The notes: a model not told the origin generated them from the letters alone. A stretch of DNA of 11,323 nucleotides from Saccoglossus kowalevskii (GCF_000003605.2 NW_003116949.1:97146-108468); one strand, 5' to 3'. Shown: positions 1-8,790, counted from the first letter of the stretch. Numbers and translations are program-made.

Positions 1-639
1 TTCTGTGGCAGGTACTAGTAATTAAACTGCTGTGTGTTTCCACATAAAAATGCAATATTGATGAATGCGTATTTATAATATTGTTGCTTAGATTTGTCAT
101 AAACTGAAAATGTTGAATTTGCAGAAAATACAGCAGTGATACACATGTGCAGTGATTGTTATTGTACCAAAACAACCAGAACACATTAGAGAATTCATTG
201 TTTCATCGAATGAATACTCAGATGTGTTACAAAAATAGCATTTTCATGTCATGATAAAACAGTCCAATGTATCTGTCAATATACAGTGTCAAACAACAGT
301 ATTACAAATAAAATGTTTTTTTTTCTATATTGCATTTTTAAACTGTGGGAAATCTGCTGTGATACCTACCTCTTCTGTTCATGTACTCACTTCAGATGGA
401 ATGTATATTTGTATGACTTCTGTGTGTTTTTTCTGATTAGTGAAGATTATTGTACACCTGTTTTTACATTGCATTCAGTGAATCTTAATGTGGTGTTTTG
501 TGATTTTTTTCATGAGAACGTGTAAGATACAGTTCAGAATTTTGTGACATATTTCCATTTTTTCCAGTAATGACTTTTTACCAATAATGGTGTCACTAAC
601 ACCCAATGCCTGTCAAATTGACTTTATCTCTTTTTTTAG
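1..639. other. Flanking sequence, probably an upstream intron
   Basis: AT-rich with runs of T. Two overlapping plus-strand ORFs (61 and 79 codons) between 251 and 525 have no recognisable motif and look like chance. The stretch ends in a good polypyrimidine tract and AG (638-639), so at least its end behaves as an intron 3' end. If the ATG at 652 is the true start, this would be an intron in the 5' untranslated region. I see no promoter or CpG-rich start region. Confidence 0.5.
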
Positions 640-699
640 AAAGCAAGAAAGATGGAAGACATACAGGAAATGATGGAAGAGCTTTCCAGGATGAACAAG
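640..699 (+). CDS. Coiled-coil gene, first visible exon (residues 1-20)
   Basis: The exon is 60 nt, phase 0 at both ends. It follows a T-rich tract ending in AG at 638-639 and is followed by the donor GTTTGT at 700. It encodes 20 residues, KARKMEDIQEMMEELSRMNK, a strongly amphipathic helix that continues without a break into the next exon. The ATG at 652-654 has A at -3 and G at +4, a favourable start context, so this could be the first coding exon with a short 5' untranslated part. The four upstream codons are also open, so an internal exon is equally possible. A second AG at 642-643 would give a 56-nt exon and would change the phase expected from upstream. The long distance to the next exon makes this the least certain of the early exons. 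Confidence 0.68.
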
Positions 700-922
700 G
701 TTTGTGAATTTTCAATACTTCACTATCTGTCAGTTAAGAACATGAATTGAACATGAATTGTGCCCTCTGGTGTCCAAATGTGACATGATCTTCATTACTG
801 CATTTAGTTTGATTGTTGGATGCTTATTAGTCTCAGTGCGACCAAAGTCCAAAAGTAGAAATTTATATGGATTGACATTCACTCTGTGGTTCTGTTCATG
901 CATCCATACGTGCATCCTCACC

Positions 923-1263
923 TGTATCTCTGACATGCCAGCCTGATAACATTCTAACTTCACACATACATCTAGTGATATGTACAATCATTAGTTTCAT
1001 TATCCAATTCAAGATGGCTAAATGGGGGCCATTTTTGTGCCAAATCAAAATCAAAATCGAGCATTTGTGGATCATAGTTGTGTATGGATGGATCTCATTC
1101 ACACTTGGTATACATTGTTCATTATCCCACTTTTAAGCATGTATTTGTTTTTTGGACCGAATTCATAATGGCTGCTTGATGATCATTTTGTTTTAATGAT
1201 GGTGTGGTTCTGGAGATACCTCTCTGACTTGCCTTGAACGATTCAAACTTTCTATATACATAA
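923..1263. repeat. Degenerate tandem repeat, unit about 130-160 nt
   Basis: Two blocks recur. Block one, with TCTGAC(A/T)TGCC, then ATTC.AACTT and an ATACAT-like end, is at 923-973 and again at 1215-1263. A weaker version, TCTCATTCACACTTGG followed by TATACAT, is near 1092-1116. Block two, (A)ATTCA.(G/A)ATGGCT followed by a CATTTT, is at 1005-1038 and 1159-1190. The spacing suggests two to three diverged copies of one unit of roughly 130-160 nt. No coding potential is visible. It may be a fragment of a dispersed repeat family. Confidence 0.45.
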
Positions 1264-2894
1264 TACCAAATCATTGCCAACAGATCATACTTCAACATCA
1301 ATAAAAAGCATTGGTGTTCACATTTCCAATATTCAGAAATTCACGGATATTTTCAGCTGCACCACATTGCATTCTGATTGGTAAATAACTGGCCTGACCT
1401 GTAAAATCAAACAACACAGTTGCTTGTCAGTATGAGCAGAAAAAGCTACGACAAATATCATTTGAAACTAAGCATTTCTTAACAAACCAGCAAATTGATT
1501 TTTGTGTGAAACTATAATCATATAATCAACATTTGTTATTGTGAAACAGCATGACCGAAATGACTATAGTTCATGTGCCACTAAGCAGTGCCTTTGTATT
1601 TGCTTTCATTTAAAACTCTGCATCAGACTTTTTTTAATACTTTTTGTTACCCACAAAATGAATACCAATGCATATTACAGTATTTTTGTATTTGTATTTT
1701 TTTCTAAATTTGTATTTTTAAATTATTACTATAAAATGTCAGAAATGTTTTGAGACACCTATTTTACAGCCAAATGCTTACTGCTTGTTGCATAAATTAT
1801 GGTGAAATTTCAATAAAAACATGTTATAATCATTTGACTTTTAATAAATTCCTGTTATCCCCGGTAGTTGGTTTTATTGAAACTAGGCCATTCTGCTAAT
1901 GGTCTATATTATTATTGAACTAAGCGTTTACCGGTAGGTACAAATTTATGTGCCAGCATGTTTTAGTTTGCATTACACATAGAAAGTCTGCTTTCTAATT
2001 GTAAATTCTGTACCATCAATGTATATGTGTGCATAGTGGTTTGAACTGAGTACATTGCCTGTTCACATAGTGGAAGTAATTCTTCTGTTACAATTTATAG
2101 ATTTTGACTTTAATACTGTACAGTGCATTACATGGTGAACAATGTCGTTTTAAAGTGTACAATCTAAATTCTAACTGGTTGGATTGCAAACGGATCATAT
2201 GAATCCTTCATCACGTGCATTTGGTACTTGTTTTTGTCATAATATTGTACACAAGTTTGGCTTCTGAGCTATTAATTTGTTACAATGATGGAAACTAGTG
2301 AATTCTATTGCTATATTGATGGATCTGTTGGGAAACATGAAAATGCAGTTGTAAGTTTACACTTGATTGTTTGTTGGAAATTAATCAGATGCTATGTTAT
2401 TTTTTATTGTTCCCACTATTAATGCAGAACTGATTCAATGAATAAACTTCTTTTATTTTGGTTATTTCTTAGGATGTCAAAGTGACTTTCCTCAAATTAT
2501 ACAGTGATTTTTACAGTTTACTGTAATCTCTTTATACTAGTCTATAAACGGAAAACTAAAAATTTGTACCAAATTTGGTTGATACAGCGATTCATATGCA
2601 ACTGGACTTCAGCTATTTGCAGGTGTTTTTTGGCAAAATGTCCTAATTTTGTTCAATAAATTCAGGCAAAGAACCTTAATGTTTTCAGTTAAACTTACTG
2701 TTACACCCAAAATATGGCAAATAATTAAAAAAAAGACGCATGACAGTAGTTGCCATTTTGAACAAAATATTCCAAAGGTAAATTTGAGCAAAATGATTCA
2801 CTGGTTTGAGCATGGAAATCTAAATGTGCTTGTAAAAGCATGTTACGTATGTGTATAATACCTAATAATGGCCCAACTATTAAGGGTATATATG

Positions 2895-2914
2895 TCTGTC
2901 TTTCCTCAGACAGA
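2895..2914. repeat. Short perfect hairpin
   Basis: The arms TCTGTCT (2895-2901) and AGACAGA (2908-2914) are perfectly complementary around the loop TTCCTC. It lies inside intron 1 in an otherwise unremarkable AT-rich stretch. No function can be assigned. Confidence 0.5.
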
Positions 2915-3117
2915 GAAATGAAGGCAATTAATTTCAGATGACGTACTTCAACACAAAACTGACTAATTTCATGAATTATCATATTACAACTCTATTAATC
3001 TGAAATTTGTACAAGTCTTGGCTTCAGTCATTGCATGTCTGATAATCCTTGATGATTAAGGAGGGTCAAGTCGAATTAAAATAGAGTGAGTTGTTTATCA
3101 TACTGTCATTATTTTGG

Positions 3118-3220
3118 CCTCGTGCCATCAGGATACTAAAACGAAAAAATTGCGTTACCAGACAAATTAAGCAAAAAAAAAGGGCCATATTTTTTCAAAG
3201 TTTTGCTTGATGGCATGGGG
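3118..3220. repeat. Foldback (MITE-like) element, about 103 nt
   Basis: The left end (3118-3149) and right end (3190-3220) are imperfect inverted repeats of about 31 nt. The core TGCCATCA (3123-3130) is matched exactly by TGATGGCA (3208-3215). Outside it, CCTCG pairs with the complement of CATGGGG with two differences. Inside it, AAAACG...AAAAAA pairs with the complement of TTTTTTCAAAGTTTT after a small gap. The centre is A-rich and non-coding. I found no clear target-site duplication, so transposition is plausible but unproven. A structured hairpin of another origin is the alternative. Confidence 0.5.
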
Positions 3221-3916
3221 TGAAAAATTCATGTATTATTATCATAAGAATCCTAATATTGTTGAAATATTTGAAAAGATGGACATACAATACTCACTTG
3301 AGTATAAAAACAGTTTTCCATTAGTTCTCCCATGATACATTGCATATGTTTGCCATGACATGTGCAGTAGTAAAAAATTTGAATTAGGCTTATACTACAA
3401 TCCACCTCAAGCCATCGATGAATATATTAATGAAGAATTTAAAATTACAATGGACATTGAAATAAAACTGTCGCCTCACTTGTAAAATTCCTAGGAATAT
3501 TGCTAGCAGTGTTGCTGACTCTGCCTTCAATTGTTGAAATTAACAACATGTATTTGAATATCGGCACTTTATTTGACCAGGGTGCTTGCATTTGAAATTA
3601 AATTTATGATTATGTTCAGATGTGAAAAATTAGCTTCTGGGATTCAACTTGTTATGTTGGGTGCATGCATATTATGATTGACATTTGAGATTATTATTGG
3701 AAAAGTTCTGATTACCTTATTTCTTTCCTAACCCATAATATTAATTGGTTGTTGGGAGTGCATAAAAGAGTTTAATGTGTCCTTCATAGGTTTTATAGAA
3801 TTCATTCTTGTGTATTTATTGGAGTCTCCATGCAAATGCATCCATTTTAATAGACTAATCTTCATCAGATGTGCTGTGGCTGCATGTCAGTAATTCTGAT
3901 ATGTTTCACTGAAATT

Positions 3917-4141
3917 CTAGTATCTTTCACCAATCCATTTTAGAGGAATTGCCTGTAAAAAAGGTACTGCTGCTTTGGTAGTATGGGACAACTCTATTGT
4001 GCCATGATTTATAAAATAATGATCCAGTGTGGTACCTGATTTATCTGTTACACTACACCCACACAGAGAACAGAACAGGCTTTTACAGCTAGTGGTTGTT
4101 TTGTGTATGTGCTGGGAATGCATGTCATGCACGTCTATCAT
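3917..4141 (-). other. Minus-strand ORF, 74 codons, with zinc-finger-like Cys/His spacing
   Basis: The reading frame runs from ATG at 4141 to TAG at 3917 inside intron 1. It contains CSLCGCSVTDKSGTTLDH followed by YFINH, a C-x2-C-x13-H-x4-H pattern close to the C2H2 finger. The spacing is one residue long and the usual Phe and Leu core positions do not line up. There is no visible promoter or partner exon. Open frames of this length occur elsewhere in the window by chance, so this may be a chance ORF, a decayed transposon or gene fragment, or a small nested gene. Confidence 0.15.
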
Positions 4142-4399
4142 GAGGCGTTTTTGTTTTTTATGTCAACTGTGGCTGATATCTTACACAGTAATTCTTATGG
4201 AGCACTCGGTACTAGTATTAGAAACTACTGCCATCGAACTGAAACATGAAGATTATTACCATAATACAGAAAGGTTTTGAGTACCTCTGTATTAAATGTT
4301 TTCAGTGTGGCTGTATATCAAATAGTCTTGAATATGGTTAATAATGATAGTTTGCAAAAGTTGTTTCTTTCATAATTGCTTTGTATTGCTTTGTTCCAG

Positions 4400-4603
4400 G
4401 ATTTGAAATCTGAGAAAACTGAGTTGGAGAATCAGTTGCTGGAAACAAAGCAAGAATTGATGACTTATCAGGTGCAGAAACAATTACAATTGGAAGAAAA
4501 TGAAGATGAATTGTTGCCTGAGAAAAGAATCTCTCCTATTATTACAAGTACACCATTCCGTCGAGATAAAAATATATCACTTCATTCTGAGTTGAAATCT
4601 TTG
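4400..4603 (+). CDS. Coiled-coil gene, second visible exon (residues 21-88)
   Basis: The exon is 204 nt (68 codons), phase 0 at both ends. It is entered after TTGTTCCAG and left at TTG|GTAGGT. Residues 21-58 continue the first coiled coil, beginning DLKSEKTELENQLLETKQEL. The helix then breaks at Pro60 into a basic, Ser/Thr-rich stretch with S65-P66 and T71-P72-F73-R74. The latter fits the full S/T-P-x-K/R consensus of cyclin-dependent kinases. Near the end is SLHSEL (80-85). The frame stays open past the donor to a stop at 4682-4684, but those extra residues do not resemble the rest of the protein, so the donor is preferred. Confidence 0.87.
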
Positions 4604-5102
4604 GTAGGTTGCAGTGCTGTAATAAAGGCTAAAAATGATGTGATCCATGGACTCACTTCATCTCTGGCCACCTTTATAAACTGAACAGTATTAGTTTCAT
4701 TAAAATATTTGATTTTGATATTTTTCACTGTGTTTTTAATCTGAGTATATTGTCAATCACATTACATCACCACATTCCAGTAATGAGATGATAAATACAT
4801 CTTGAGTGTACTTCATAACTCTCAGACAATTGATACTAGCCATGTATTATTATAATACATTGTATATATATTTGTAAACTTGATGCGCTTTTTTCATGTT
4901 TTGCACACATGTGTGAGCACTGTGTCTGCTTGGCAAGAACCTGTCATATGCACCAAAAAATAATAAAGTAATGTTGTCATTCACTGCACTGTTTTTAATA
5001 TCCAAAATGTGAATAAGTGATGTCATACTTATGCCATTCGATTTGTGTTTGATTTGAACCTTTAATGGGATTCTCACTCTTGTATGTTTCTATTCATATT
5101 AG
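4604..5102 (+). other. Intron 2 (499 nt)
   Basis: Donor GTAGGT and acceptor ATTAG, phase 0. The content is AT-rich. A 75-codon minus-strand ORF (4850-5077) has no recognisable motif and is treated as chance. Nothing else was seen. Confidence 0.8.
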
Positions 5103-5327
5103 GTATCAGCGGATGAAACTCTTCCATCTCCGTTATGTGGAGATGATCTGAATGATGACTCCGATGTGTTCTCCACAACACCCACGCTGTCCATGGATAA
5201 ATTCAGCCAACTTGCTGCTCAGGTCTCATTTGACTTCCAGAGAAAGAAAGAGTTTATTTTACAACAGATCAATCAGTTCTCTGCTTCTGCTACACTAGAG
5301 GACAAATCAAGGATTTCCACACCAGAG
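5103..5327 (+). CDS. Coiled-coil gene, third visible exon (residues 89-163, polar linker)
   Basis: The exon is 225 nt (75 codons), phase 0 at both ends. The acceptor is ATTAG at 5098-5102 and the donor GTTGGT at 5328. The first third is acidic, with CGDDLNDDSDVFS at residues 100-112. Proline-directed sites are S97-P98, T114-P115 and T161-P162; the last is completed as T-P-E-K by Lys164 from the next exon. Residues 119-148 (MDKFSQLAAQVSFDFQRKKE onward) could form an isolated amphipathic helix. The section looks like a disordered linker with a short helical island between the two coiled coils. CAG|GTCTCA near 5222 could serve as an alternative internal donor, but the downstream codons fit the protein. 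Confidence 0.87.
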
Positions 5328-5602
5328 GTTGGTTCAATTTGATGAGATATACAATTACATGCTTCTGCTTGCCCCCACAGTCTCATACACTCAAAATAGC
5401 TAAATTTGATTTCATACAAAAATACAAAAGGCTGATCTAGACAGAATTCTCTCTAGTCCCTGCCATCACTATCTCCCAGTCTGGCACAGGGTTTTTACCA
5501 TTCATCTGTGGAGTTTTTAATCAGGTAATGTGTTAATGAGATATGTACATGTATGCGAGAGCATAACAATTTTAAACAGATTACTTACTGGTTTTCTTAT
5601 AG

Positions 5603-5729
5603 AAATTAAAAATTGATGTTGAAGATAGTATGGAGTTCTTTGTGGAGAAAGTGAGCAGTCTTGCTGAAATGAAGAAAGAATCTGACAAGAAAACACGCAA
5701 ACTATCAACAGAAATAAGGAGATTAAGAG
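5603..5729 (+). CDS. Coiled-coil gene, fourth visible exon (residues 164-205 plus 1 nt)
   Basis: The exon is 127 nt, phase 0 in and phase 1 out. The acceptor is TCTTATAG and the donor AGAG|GTTTGC, which lacks the usual purine at +3 but keeps G at +5. The residues, KLKIDVEDSMEFFVEKVSSL and onward, start the second coiled coil and become very basic at the end (KKTRKLSTEIRRLR). The last G joins GA of the next exon to make Gly206. If the weak donor were not used, the frame would run about 15 codons into proline-rich residues and stop, giving a truncated product. Confidence 0.83.
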
Positions 5730-6263
5730 GTTTGCAACCCCACCCCCCACTCCCAAATAATAGAAATGATTAACATGTCCCATCTAGATCCTGTGATGTG
5801 ATTGGTTGTTACGTAGGATTATGTTGTTACACTGAAATTAGTGTTTGCTCACATCAACCCAAAGAAGGAATCGTGGTATTATGTTATTATCCCCTTCACT
5901 ACTTGACTGTAGTGGTATCAATGTGAAATATAGTGAAATTGTCATTTGTGATTTTACTTGATGGCGTTCAGAGAGATTCCATGACTGTCATTTTCATTGT
6001 TCCTATTTTAAATTTACCACCACTTTACCAATAACTTTTTAGGCCAAGTTATATATACATTTTATTTTCATAAAGGTATATAATTAAGTGAAGAATTACT
6101 GTATTGATAAAATTTTGCAACTTGAGTCCCAATAAAGCCTTTGAGAATTCACAATTTTCTCTAACTCTTGAAAATGGACCTGTCGGAATAATGAGAGCAG
6201 TTTCACACACATTTCATTGTAATATTGTCTCACTTACAAACGTATGTCTGTTACAAATTTTAG
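5730..6263 (+). other. Intron 4 (534 nt)
   Basis: Phase 1, GTTTGC donor and AATTTTAG acceptor. It holds the first copy of an 18-nt sequence at 6078-6095 that recurs in intron 6. An open frame runs from 6104 into the next exon, but it is non-coding in character before 6264. Nothing else was recognised. Confidence 0.78.
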
Positions 6264-6418
6264 GAGAGAACATTCGAATAAAGAAGAAACATGAGCAGGC
6301 AATACATCTACTAGAAAACTTATCTCAGAATGAAGCAGAGAGTAGCATAGAAATTCGGGAACAATTGAAACAATCTTTAACCAGTGAGCAGAAAAGAGTG
6401 AAAGAACTACATGAAAAA
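6264..6418 (+). CDS. Coiled-coil gene, fifth visible exon (completes residue 206, to 257)
   Basis: The exon is 155 nt, phase 1 in and phase 0 out. The acceptor TTTTAG precedes it and a near-perfect donor GTAAGT follows at 6419. It encodes the rest of Gly206 and then ENIRIKKKHEQAIHLLENL and onward, ending KRVKELHEK. It is rich in Glu, Lys and Gln with Leu/Ile at heptad spacing and has no proline, typical of an uninterrupted coiled coil. The charge pattern continues directly from the basic end of the previous exon. Confidence 0.88.
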
Positions 6419-6919
6419 GTAAGTCTTGCATTTATTTTATGACTAGTATTATTACAGGACCTGTTTCAAGTGTTGGCTCAATATTTATGGATTCAGGTAT
6501 ATGCGACTGGGAACAAAGAAATGTGCTGACATACTTTATAGTTGCACTGGAAATAAAATGAGTGAGTGAGTGAGTGAATGAATGAATGAATTTAATCCAA
6601 TCTGTAATACATTGCCAATAAATAATAATTATAATCTATGATAATCTGCTTTCAAGGGTTAATATCAATCAATTTGACGAGCACTTAATTTCAAGAAAGA
6701 CACAAACAACTAGTCATGCTATCACATGATAACATAACAAAACTAATATTGTTAAATTACCAAGTTTTGTCTTTATACATGTATTATTAAAATATTACTA
6801 AAGTCCAAGTCTTGAAATTTTACAATATATGTCTCCCATATGATGCAGTGTAAAATATAAATATCAATGCATGTACACAATAACAGGGGCCCTAACAGTA
6901 TTATTTTTGCTGCCTACAG
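6419..6919 (+). other. Intron 5 (501 nt), with a retroelement-like tail
   Basis: Phase 0, GTAAGT donor and CTACAG acceptor. It contains the AATAAA plus TGAG/TGAA tail described separately. The remaining sequence (about 6600-6905) is AT-rich with nothing recognised. Confidence 0.82.
6440..6590 (+). mobile_element. Probable 3' end of a non-LTR retroelement or SINE, plus orientation
   Basis: AATAAA at 6552-6557 runs directly into four TGAG units and four TGAA units (6559-6590). A polyadenylation signal followed at once by a short microsatellite is characteristic of the 3' ends of many animal LINEs and the SINEs that use them. The upstream boundary at about 6440 is a guess. No reverse-transcriptase coding is present. 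A plain compound microsatellite is the alternative. Confidence 0.4.
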
Positions 6920-7041
6920 CTGACTGAGACATTGAAAGATCTAGAAGCTGTCAGAGAAGAAGCGCACACATTGACAAATACACTTGAAATTCAACTTGAA
7001 TCAAGGACCCAATTAGAAGAAGAAATTGAAGAGCTTAAAAA
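6920..7041 (+). CDS. Coiled-coil gene, sixth visible exon (residues 258-297 plus 2 nt)
   Basis: The exon is 122 nt, phase 0 in and phase 2 out. The acceptor is TGCCTACAG and the donor GTAAGT. It encodes LTETLKDLEAVREEAHTLTN and ends EEEIEELKK. Hydrophobic residues occupy most a/d positions in one unbroken heptad register, starting at L258 and including L265, V268, A272, L275, L279, L289, I293 and L296. It is among the clearest coiled-coil segments in the window. Confidence 0.88.
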
Positions 7042-7405
7042 GTAAGTAGGCCAAGTAAGCCATGCTGTGTATTCTAAGCTCCGCATTTAACCAACTGTGT
7101 TTATACTGGCTATTGTTTGGGTATTGATGATTCATTGAAAGATTTATTGAATCTCAATACCTAAGGGTTCTTATGTTGTAGGCAATACCTAATACATATA
7201 TTGGAAGCAAGGTTTTTTTTTTAGTTCTTTTTCATCCAAGTGTTTATATTGTTTGATGAAAAATTGCAGGACGAATAGGTAATCAATGCTGTACAATGAA
7301 TGAAGCTCATGCAAGTTGGGAATTGGACTCTGAAAATACAAATCAAAGCTATGTGGTTGATTCAAAGCACATCTCCATTAAAACTGCACATAAACCAAAA
7401 GTTGC

Positions 7406-7439
7406 ATTTATTGTGTACCGGGTCTGACCGGTAAATTAA
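7406..7439. repeat. Small inverted repeat around TACCGG/CCGGTA
   Basis: Perfect 6-nt arms TACCGG (7416-7421) and CCGGTA (7428-7433) flank the loop GTCTGA. AT-rich flanks (ATTTATTGTG on the left, AATTAAAT on the right) extend the pairing imperfectly to about 14 nt. It lies just before a run of ten T. It may be a relic of a foldback element. Confidence 0.35.
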
Positions 7440-8352
7440 ATTTTTTTTTTGTTTAACCAAAGTGCATGTTATACTTATTTATTAAGCAAATACATTACAA
7501 TGTATCTGTCACCGCTATTTCAACCCTTAATAATAATAAGAAGTAGGGAAAAAAGAAGAATATTTATTGCATCTTTAGAAAGTATTTCTATCAGTACAGT
7601 AACAATAAAAGTATAACAAAGTATAATAATAAATATGAAATAATAAAGAAAGAAAAAATCTTATAATGTTAAGTATAAATTTAAAAAGTAAAATATAATG
7701 TGTTAATACTACTAATAAGTTTAATAATAATAAACCCTTATGTGGTCAAGTTAATGTAAAAGTACATAGGGCTGGCAGGATAAGGGTTAATTAATTAAGA
7801 TCTGTATTCATTACTTGTGTGCACCAAAATTATAAATCAAAATAAGTTCTTTGTGAAAATTTTACAGTCAATATATGGCGAGAAGTAATCCTTTCATTCT
7901 CAAGAGGATGTACCTAATAACCACCAAGTAGATACAAGGATTCATTATTAGAGTACTGATAGCTTCAAATCTAGCTGGAATTTTCTAATCTTTCCTTTGA
8001 CAATATTTTTCGATCTACAGTCGCCTAATATGAGCTAACATCATCAAACATTGACTTCCTCTAGTTTTTCAACTAATTATAAATATGTAGACTGTTGCTA
8101 TTGTCCTTGAGGGAAAAAAAATGTCCATTATCATCTGAAATTGACCATTTTTTTTAGGTTAAATAAATGTGCTTCGTGCATTGAATTTGTAGTAGGTCTC
8201 ATCAAATTACTGTCATTTTTGTTTTTATTCATGCTTAATTGCTTGCATAGTGTATTTTTAAAATTTGTCAGAAATTAATTTGCATATAAAATGTCAAAAT
8301 CTATTCTTGCTGATAGTTGTTGATCCAAAGTGTTGAAATATTATTATAAACA

Positions 8353-8790
8353 ATGATCAAATCAGAATCAACTTTATTCTGGTGACACAACAGTAACTTA
8401 TTATTAATGTGATCACTATTATGGTATTTACTGTTTCTAGGAAATTACAATGTACAATGTACTTACAATGGTGACCTAAAATCTCCTTTTATTTTGACTA
8501 TAGAGGGCATGCTTTAATTTGTAATTGATATAATACAAAGTGTTCAAGGCATGATTTGATAATTTCAATGTGCTCAATAGGTGTTTTTTCCACTCACTGT
8601 GAGTTCTTGTGCAATGTGTGAAAGGTGCGAGCCGTATAACTGCCACAAAATTTGAATTTGAATTTAAATTTAGGTTTTTTAAAGGGCGGCAGTCGTCGTG
8701 CCTCGTCCTGTTCGATATGGGACTCACATCGACATGTATAACGCGTGTAAAATACATTGTTTATTTACATGAAATTCGAACACGTGCTGT
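8353..8790 (-). mobile_element. Possible minus-strand retroelement 3' remnant with CpG cluster
   Basis: Read on the minus strand, AATAAA (8373-8378) is followed by GTTGATT, CTGATTT and GATCATT. These look like decayed GATT-type tail units of a non-LTR element ending near 8353. Upstream on the same strand, 8628-8784 has twelve CpG dinucleotides in 157 nt, far denser than the rest of the window. It also contains a tandem AATTTG/AATTTA hexamer run at 8648-8672 and the hyphenated palindrome ACTCACTGTGAGT (8592-8604). A 93-codon minus-strand ORF (8476-8757) crosses it but shows no known motif. The extent of the element is uncertain. Confidence 0.33.

Larger units (their letters stand above)
700..4399 (+). 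other. Intron 1 (3700 nt), repeat-rich
   Basis: This is a GT...AG intron whose acceptor lies in a T-rich tract at 4388-4399. No further phase-compatible exon was found. It contains a degenerate tandem repeat near 920-1265, three copies of a roughly 30-nt motif (2245, 2561, 3003), a hairpin at 2895-2914, a foldback element at 3118-3220, and a minus-strand ORF at 3917-4141. These are described separately. Short ORFs on both strands between 2609 and 2982 overlap one another and look like chance. About 1270-2240 and 3230-3900 hold AT-rich sequence with nothing I recognise. Confidence 0.7.

Noticed and set aside
251-525. Two overlapping plus-strand ORFs of 61 and 79 codons
   Set aside because: They have no motif and biased Phe/Cys/Ser composition from T-rich DNA, with no compatible splice context. 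They look like chance.
730-1102. ORFs on both strands over the tandem-repeat region
   Set aside because: They overlap one another on opposite strands, carry no recognisable domain, and lie in repeated sequence.
2609-2982. Overlapping ORFs on both strands in intron 1
   Set aside because: The competing frames are compositionally AT-driven and show no conserved motif.
4604-4684. Read-through extension of the second exon to the stop at 4682
   Set aside because: A good GTAGGT donor precedes it, the extension loses the protein's character, and the next exon joins in phase.
5622-5655. FFAT-like motif (acidic stretch then EFF at residues 174-176) that could bind VAP proteins
   Set aside because: Only the EFF part fits; the next core positions are wrong and the segment lies inside a predicted coiled coil.
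7440-7800. Very AT-rich stretch as a replication or matrix-attachment element
   Set aside because: The base composition alone does not support it; only homopolymer and AATAAT runs are visible.
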